Shown piece by piece: positions 58,285 to 64,000 of a DNA stretch of 64,000 nt. Under the pieces are notes generated by a model. That model had not been told where the DNA came from. It searched no databases and saw only the letters and a program-made list of their open reading frames with translations. Source of the stretch: Anthopleura xanthogrammica (lineage: Eukaryota > Cnidaria > Anthozoa > Actiniaria > Actiniidae); the NCBI GenBank assembly GCA_964019055.1, contig OZ025215.1:12200111-12264110 (forward strand). Reading direction: 5' to 3'. The translations under genes and the position numbers were made by a program. How positions within the stretch are numbered: position 1 is the first letter of the stretch; the number at the start of each line of letters is the position of its first letter.

Positions 58285-58530
58285 AATCAAGGGGGACGTA
58301 GGTAGTGGTACGAGTGGTACTAGTGTACTTGCCTCTCAACTCTGGGTACGTCTCAGGTTCGATTCCTGGACCTGGCATCACAATGTGAGTGTGTAGACCT
58401 CGCCCTTGATTCAAGGTGTGTTTTTCAGTTTTTCTCCCTCCGCAAACACCCTAAATTCCAATTCAAACTGTGACAGTGTTAGCTGTCATGCCCTGACTTT
58501 GATAAGCCTAGAGGTTGTTTCAGGGTATCA
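58285..58530 (+). mobile_element. tRNA-derived SINE
   Basis: The head has an A-box-like TAGTGGTACGAGTGG at about 58305 and a B-box GGTTCGATTCC at about 58365, spaced as in a tRNA promoter. The body has GTGAGTGTGTAGACCTC, GATTCAAGG and CTAAATTCCAATTCAA, and the tail TTGATAAGCC..GAGGTTGTTTCAGGGTATC. Relatives are at 60420-60616 and 11395-11580. Confidence 0.7.
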
Positions 58531-58583
58531 AAAAATTTGATTAAGGTTTTTCTAAAAAATTTAATTTGAAAATATATAATAGC

Positions 58584-61500
58584 TTACTTTTTAAGATGCG
58601 TATCAATGTATTCTTGCAAACTTGTCACCTGTTCTTCAGCGACAACACAACGTGTCAGAAGTGATGCTCGTTCAGTCTCCAACTCTTGCTGAAACCAAAA
58701 ATAAAGTAAATACAAAATTATAAGTAAAAGGGTTCCAAGAATTAAATAACTTGTTGATATGATAGATTTGAAGTTTTACAGCAGCAAAAAATGTGTCAAT
58801 TCTCACCTGTGTATTCAAAGTAAATTCTCTCAACTTTTTTCTGAGATTATTCCAGTTCACAGATGAATCTGAGCTTATTCTACAATAACAAAACGAATGA
58901 AGTAAGTAAGATTAATGGATGGATGGATGAATGGATGGATAGGTGGATGGATGAATGGATGGATGGATGGATGGATGGATGGATGGATGGATGGATGGAT
59001 GGATGGATGGATGGATGGATGGATGGGAGGATGGATGGATGGGAGGATGGATGGATGGATGGATGGATGGATGGATGGATGGATGGATGGATGGATGGAT
59101 GGATGGATGGATGGATGGATGGATGGATGGATGGATGGATGGATGGATGGATGGATGGATGGATGGATGGATGGATGGATGGGAGGATGGATGGATGGGA
59201 GGATGGATGGATGGATGGATGGATGGATGGATGGATGGATGGATGGATGGATGGATGGATGGATGGATGGATGGATGGATGGATGGATGGATGGATGGAT
59301 GGATGGATGGGGGATAGATGAATAGATGGATGGATGGGTGGTGGGTGGGGGATAGGTGAATAGATGGATGGATGGGTGGTGGGTGGGGGATAGGTGAATA
59401 GATGGATGGATGGGTGGGTGGATATAAAGACATTATTTGCAGGCAAATAAGAATTTTATGTTAACACACTGGTGTTGGAGTTCCTATGTTAGAAACATGT
59501 TACGTAACATTGCACGTGCATTTTGTATCTGGACACGTGAGTGGGGGAGTATTATTCCATTACATTGGACCTCCAATCTAGGGTCTTTGTGCGTCACATG
59601 GTACAGTATTCACTCAAGTCAGGATTCCTTCGTGCAAAGACGTCAATGCAGCACATAGCTATTTTAATAATCTGTTCCATATCAGTGGGAAAAACATAAA
59701 TGCACCATTCATAATTTTTTTCTAATTTAAAATTACCGACACTTACTTTTCTTTGCTTCCCTCTATCCCATCCAAGATCATCCACGAACCATTTTGCTGA
59801 AATGTTTCATTTTTGTTTGCCATACTGGATATCTAGTAAGAATAAATTAAAGTTAAAAATGGGAAAGAAATTTAAAGAAAAAATCAAATGAAAGGGAAAG
59901 TGAATGAGAAATAGCTCACCTGTTTCTTTAGTTCCTTTATTTCAGTTTCATAGCTGTGTAGCTTGGCTGTCAATTTTCTAATTTCATTGGACTACATACA
60001 AAATTAATTAATTAATTTTTTGTATTACAAAAAAAAACAGGCTGATGCCTTAGCAACTGACCAAACCTGGAGGCAATAAATTGGCAGTTTTTCCTCCCTT
60101 ACTATATCAGTATGGCATGATATATTTAGTGAACTGTAGTATGAAATCTTTCTGTACCTGGGCATTGTCTAACTCTTCTTCTGTTGGCACATAAACATTT
60201 TCATTTTCTCCAACATGCCCATAAGCAGCTTCATAACTAAACCGCAAAACACTACAAGAACAATCAGTGGATGTGTATCTCAGTACTCATGGGCCTAATA
60301 GTATGTTTATTCATTGCAAATTTTATGGAACCCTGAAACAACCTCCAGACTGACCTATAGTAAATCAGGGCATGGCTAACTCACAGATGAAATTGGAATT
60401 TAGCTTATTAGGTTTTGCGGAGGAAGAATCAAGGGTGGTTACCTCTGGGGTTTTGCATTTGATTCCTGGACTTGAGATCACATGTGAGTAGAGTTTGTTA
60501 GGTCTTTCCATTGTTTCGAGGGCTATTCTCCAGGTTTTCACACTAAATTTCAATTTAACCTTCACAATATGCCATGCCCTGACTTTGATCAGCCCAGAGG
60601 CTGTTTCAGAGTATCTATAATTTGAAGAGTCTCCTACAAGTTTTGGTTATGTGACAATAACCTGTGATCATGTTGAATAAAGTCTGACCTGTAAGCTGAA
60701 AGGAGTTTCCCGTGCTTCTTTGCCATACCAGCCACAGTATTCTTTAGTGTTTTCACCCTTTCTTCTAGTGAAACCACTTGATGTTCCTGTGCATCACGAA
60801 CCTTTCGCACCATGGCATCGATATAGGCGTGTAGAGACTCAAGCGATACCTGTTGTCCTGTCATCTGACCACAGTATACCTAACAATAGAAAAACCTTCA
60901 TAATTTCATTTATACCCTGAAGCAACCGCTGTGCTGACCTAACTTAGCCAGGGCTCAAAATAATGGCCAGTCATACGCTGGTCAAGATTTGGCCGGTCAA
61001 GTACCAAATTTGGCCGGACATTGACAGTTGACCAGCTGTTATTTTGATCTCTGTCAGGCATTGCTAGATCACAGATTGAACCCTGAAACAACCTCTGGGC
61101 CGATCTAAGTCAGGAACGGCTAGATCACAGATTGTACCTATGCCAGACACTGCATTACAGATGGTATACTTACAGATATATCATGTACATACTGCTGCAG
61201 TCTGTTGCTGTACTCGACACTGACTTCTTTCAACTGTTCATCAAGTCTGTTGTTTTCTTCTTCAAGGCGTCGCTTGTCAGCTTGTGTGGTAATTAGTTCC
61301 TGAAAAAATTAACTTATTCATTAAATCCTTATTTTACAATATTTTGTTCCAAAAATGTCCATACCCCCACCAGGGAGGAAATCTAAAAAAGAGTCCCCCC
61401 ACCCCTCTGGAATTTCCAATTCTCTTCATACAAATCTTGTAATTTTGTTTTTCTCATCCCCCTGCCTCCACCCCCTGTCCCACCCCCTGTCCCACCCCAC

Positions 61501-63877
61501 CCCCTGGGAATTTCCATGGTAAGATAATAGCAGAATGTCAGTTAGTAGAATTGTTTGTTGGTTCTCTTCTGTGCTTTGAGGGTTTTTCTTAAGGTTCTCC
61601 AGGTTCTCTGGATGAAGAGCCACTCTATGGAACCATTCTCCTATTTTGAAAATAAATGGAAGACATTTTGGGAGCCGGGTTGGTGGATATCTATAGCCTA
61701 CTTACAGCTGATTGGCCAGCAAGTTTATGTTGACTTTCTCTTTGTGATACCTGGAAGTTCTTCAATGTCATTTTAAGTTCATTGCTGGAACAACAGCAAT
61801 AGAAAGATACTGAATATTATAGTGGAAATGATAGCTAGTGAAACCTATCTGCTACTAACTAAGGTTTGTTGACCACTTGAGTCCATATTCTATACTTTCC
61901 CATAACCTTTTGCTCTATCGCAATAGACCTTTCCCAAGTTCATTTGAGAGACCATGAAACATTGGCACCAAGTCGAGGTTGAACTTGATGTGTTCATACA
62001 TTTACTGTATTTGATCAAGTCTAACCTTGACTTGGAGCCATTGTTTTGTGGTCACTAAAGTGAATTTGGGAAATTAAAGGTCTATTAATTTCTTGTGAGA
62101 GAAAGTATGTGTGCTTGAGAAAGGAGTTAAGTAATTTTGAAGGTTTTTTTTTACATTTTATCTTCCAGTTTCTGAAGCTCCTTTCTGTGCTCTGTTCTTA
62201 AGACATCAACCATTCCTTCTTTAGCATGGTTGGACATCAGCAACTAAAAAACAGATGAATCAATTAATTATGATGGAAAATCGAAGATTATTACACTTTT
62301 CATTTCTTTATTTATTCACTCATTCCTTTCTTCCTCCTCCTCTATTTCCATTGGATTCTTTACTTTCTCTCTTCCTGCCTTCCTTCTTTTCTTCTGGAAA
62401 AAGGTCTCAACAACTCAACAACATCAGATCGACAGTTAGTCAACAGTTCGTCAACAGTTGGTTGACATCTCCCTGATGCATGATCGAAAAACGGCCAACT
62501 GTTATTGCCTTGACAAACGGTTGACAAATGGTTGACAAACAAGCAACAAACAGGCAACAAACGGGTGACAAACGGGTGACAAACAGTCAATGAACGGTCA
62601 TGAGAGTAACTTTTCCCATTCCTTCCTTCCTTCCTTCCTTCCTTCCTTCCTTCCTTCCTTCCCACCTTCCTCCCATCTTTTCTTCATTCCTCCCTCCCTT
62701 TCTTCTTTCATTTATTCAATAGATAATTTATCCCTTGCACACTCTTTCATTCCTTCATATTCACATTTCATTCATCCCTCTACAAGCTTACTTGTTTTTC
62801 CAGCTGTAGATTCTCAGAGCGCAGAGACACCAGACTCTTGGACATATCATTCTACGAATACATCAAAGAACAAATCATATCAATTTGTTTCATTTTATCA
62901 AAACTACCCAAATTCAATATTTTTCCTATTTTCCTTATAGAAAAAATATCAATGTGCAACCATTCTTACCTTGTCTCGAAGAGAGCTGGGAGTAAACTTG
63001 CTGGCCAGTTTTCGCAGTTGGCCATAATATTCCTAAGTGAAGAACAAAATCAAAATATTCAGAGCTAGAGCCCCCCGCTTGAGATTTTTGGGGTCTGAGT
63101 CAGACCCCTCAACTTATTTAGGATGATAGTTGAATCTCCCAATTGCAATTTGCTTGTTCAAGCACTTGTAAATCTTTCAATATTTTTAAATCGTTTTATT
63201 TATAATATTTATATTTATGGCTAAATAAAAGCAACAGAATTCTGACACTGTAACCTGCATGGTTTCAATTTCCACAACTTCTTTATCCTTGAGTAACTTC
63301 TCCTTCACATTCGACAAGTGAACTAACTCCAGCCCAAGTTCTTCATTTTTAGCAACCTCATTTTGGTAGTCACTGGTTAGTTGCAGGTGGTTTGTCTTGA
63401 GCACAAGATACTCATCACTTAGTTCTTTGTATTCATTGCGTAAGTTGTTGAGTTCTTCATTTGCTTGTTGCGCAGCTCGCGTGTCTCTTTCTGCTATTGT
63501 CTCCATCTCACTGACGTGGTTCTCTAATGACAAAATCTAAAAGAAAAGAAAAGAAAAGAAAATTTAAATTTAAAATGTAAATTTATTGATAGCATCAAAA
63601 TAGTTAAAAGATGAGACTCAAATTCAAACTTGAATTACCACTGTTTTTATTGCTTCAAGCTGATTGAGACAAGAGTTGTGAAATGGAAATCAGGCAATAT
63701 GCTGCCATCAAGGAAACCCCATCAAGGAAACAAATTGTTTGGTCCCTTTATATACTCTGATTGACAGTATTGTAATTTGCCCATACTCACTTTATTTGTC
63801 AGTTCATACTTGTCAGCTGCAGATTCTTCTATGATCTTGTTGTTCTCCAGTTGAAGATCAACCAAGTTCTTATAAAT
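58584..63877 (-). CDS. CCDC78: Coiled-coil protein, CCDC78-like (5' end outside window)
   Basis: Thirteen exons, 453 residues to the stop: 63791-63877, 63255-63536, 62970-63032, 62792-62851, 62155-62243, 61751-61784, 61174-61299, 60689-60879, 60158-60251, 59920-59991, 59747-59832, 58807-58879, 58584-58688. Phases agree. Almost all of it is heptad-rich coiled coil ([37 protein letters not shown]). The C-terminal part matches vertebrate CCDC78: [40 protein letters not shown] and [10 protein letters not shown]. Human CCDC78 has equivalent stretches in the same order. In vertebrates it is a deuterosome protein needed for centriole amplification in multiciliated cells; that role is inferred here. 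The TAA lies within AAAAAGTAAGC, which could instead be a splice donor, so the true C-terminus may be longer. The intron between 58879 and 59747 holds a large GGAT array. Confidence 0.85.
58913..59424. repeat. GGAT tetranucleotide array in CCDC78 intron
   Basis: About 500 bp of GGAT units, with a few GGGAGGAT variants and a degraded right end with repeated GGGTGGTGGGTGGGGGATAG. Every frame on both strands stays open (Met-Asp-Gly-Trp or His-Pro-Ser-Ile repeats); none is a gene. Confidence 0.95.
60420..60616 (+). mobile_element. SINE relative in CCDC78 intron
   Basis: GGTTACCTCTGGGG, GATTCCTGGACTTGAGATCA, GTAGAGTTTGTTAGGTCT, CACTAAATTTCAATTTAACC, TGCCATGCCCTGACTTTGAT and GGCTGTTTCAGAGTATC follow the order of the SINE at 58285. 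The B-box is degraded. Confidence 0.65.
60952..61060. repeat. MITE of the GCTGGTCAA family (copy 3)
   Basis: GGCTCAAAATAATGGCCAGT and ACCAGCTGTTATTTTGATCT are inverted. The interior repeats TTGGCCGG twice. Confidence 0.75.
61938..62061. repeat. Foldback element, AAGTCGAGGTTGAACTTGAT family (copy 2)
   Basis: Near-identical core to 50773-50903 (CACCAAGTCGAGGTTG, GATGTGTTCATACATTTACT). Longer ends extend to AATAGACCTTTCCCAAGTTC on the left and GGGAAATTAAAGGTCTATT on the right. Confidence 0.82.
62410..62665. repeat. Degenerate GGTTGACAAAC repeat followed by CCTT microsatellite
   Basis: Ten- to twelve-base units related to GGGTGACAAAC run from about 62440 to 62590. A CCTT array follows at 62620-62662. 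Located in the CCDC78 intron between exons 62155-62243 and 62792-62851. Confidence 0.8.
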
Positions 63878-64000
63878 CTAAAGAAATGTAAATCAAGAGG
63901 TAGTTTAGGTCACATATGAACCAGATTGGAAAAAAGTTATACTTTATCTGATACCCAATAAAGAGATAATCGTGGTGGTGGTTGTTGTGCTGCTGCTGAT

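Larger units (their letters stand above)
56265..58583. other. Intergenic region between FBXL12-like and CCDC78-like genes
   Basis: Holds 3' UTRs, the MITE at 56365-56522, the foldback at 57115-57312 and the SINE at 58285-58530. No exon recognised. If the CCDC78 stop at 58584 is really a splice donor, its last exon would be here, but none was found. Confidence 0.6.

Noticed and set aside
58300..58380. tRNA gene
   Set aside because: A- and B-box-like words are present but no cloverleaf or acceptor stem could be drawn; the SINE interpretation fits the downstream body shared with other copies.
58863..59446. Several ORFs of MDGW or HPSI repeats
   Set aside because: Translations of a GGAT microsatellite inside a CCDC78 intron, open in all frames on both strands.

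Overview
This window looks like nuclear DNA of an invertebrate animal, most likely an anthozoan cnidarian (sea anemone or coral). It is AT-rich. The genes have many short exons with GT-AG introns of a few hundred bases, their homologues are conserved with vertebrates (FZR1, RANBP3, CCDC78, FBXL12, adhesion GPCR, FAM151/menorin), and the introns are crowded with MITEs, foldback elements, tRNA-derived SINE-like units and satellites. The anthozoan placement is inferred from gene style and repeats; no marker gene proves it. Nothing bacterial, viral or organellar was seen.

Layout. 369-8493 (+): 3' part of a latrophilin-like adhesion GPCR (HormR, GAIN, GPS, seven TM, cytoplasmic tail). 8494-10688: intergenic. 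10689-18851 (+): complete FZR1/Cdh1, the APC/C co-activator, 18 coding exons, with C-box and IR tail. 18960-19217 (-): unidentified ORF convergent with FZR1. 19390-41220: a head-to-tail segmental duplication of about 10-12 kb. Each copy holds a 21-bp minisatellite, a 118-bp palindromic satellite (about 24 units in copy A, only remnants in copy B), a FAM151/menorin gene (-) and retinol-dehydrogenase sequence. At the A/B junction (29184/29185) an RDH coding sequence runs straight into the minisatellite, leaving an RDH pseudogene in copy A. Copy B also carries a 5'-truncated LINE, whose empty site survives in copy A, and an extra 3.9-kb segment. 40635-42841 (-): two intact single-exon SDR/RDH genes that look like a gene-conversion mosaic. 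43450-44562: about 24 copies of a 45-bp unit, each with a CArG-box match and a CRE-like site. 44915-45118 (+): a small single-exon G-protein gamma subunit. 47481-54865 (-): complete RANBP3. 55224-56264 (+): an F-box/LRR gene like FBXL12, sharing a 358-bp head-to-head promoter with RANBP3. 58584-63877 (-): 13 exons of a CCDC78-like coiled-coil gene whose 5' end lies beyond the window.

The genes do not form a pathway: they are housekeeping and signalling genes side by side. The notable biology is structural: a recent tandem duplication with several rearrangements readable against its partner copy, gene-converted SDR paralogues, and tandem arrays whose units resemble palindromic or transcription-factor sites. 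Exon coordinates were read by hand from splice signals, reading phase and family alignment; exon lengths add up in frame for every multi-exon model.
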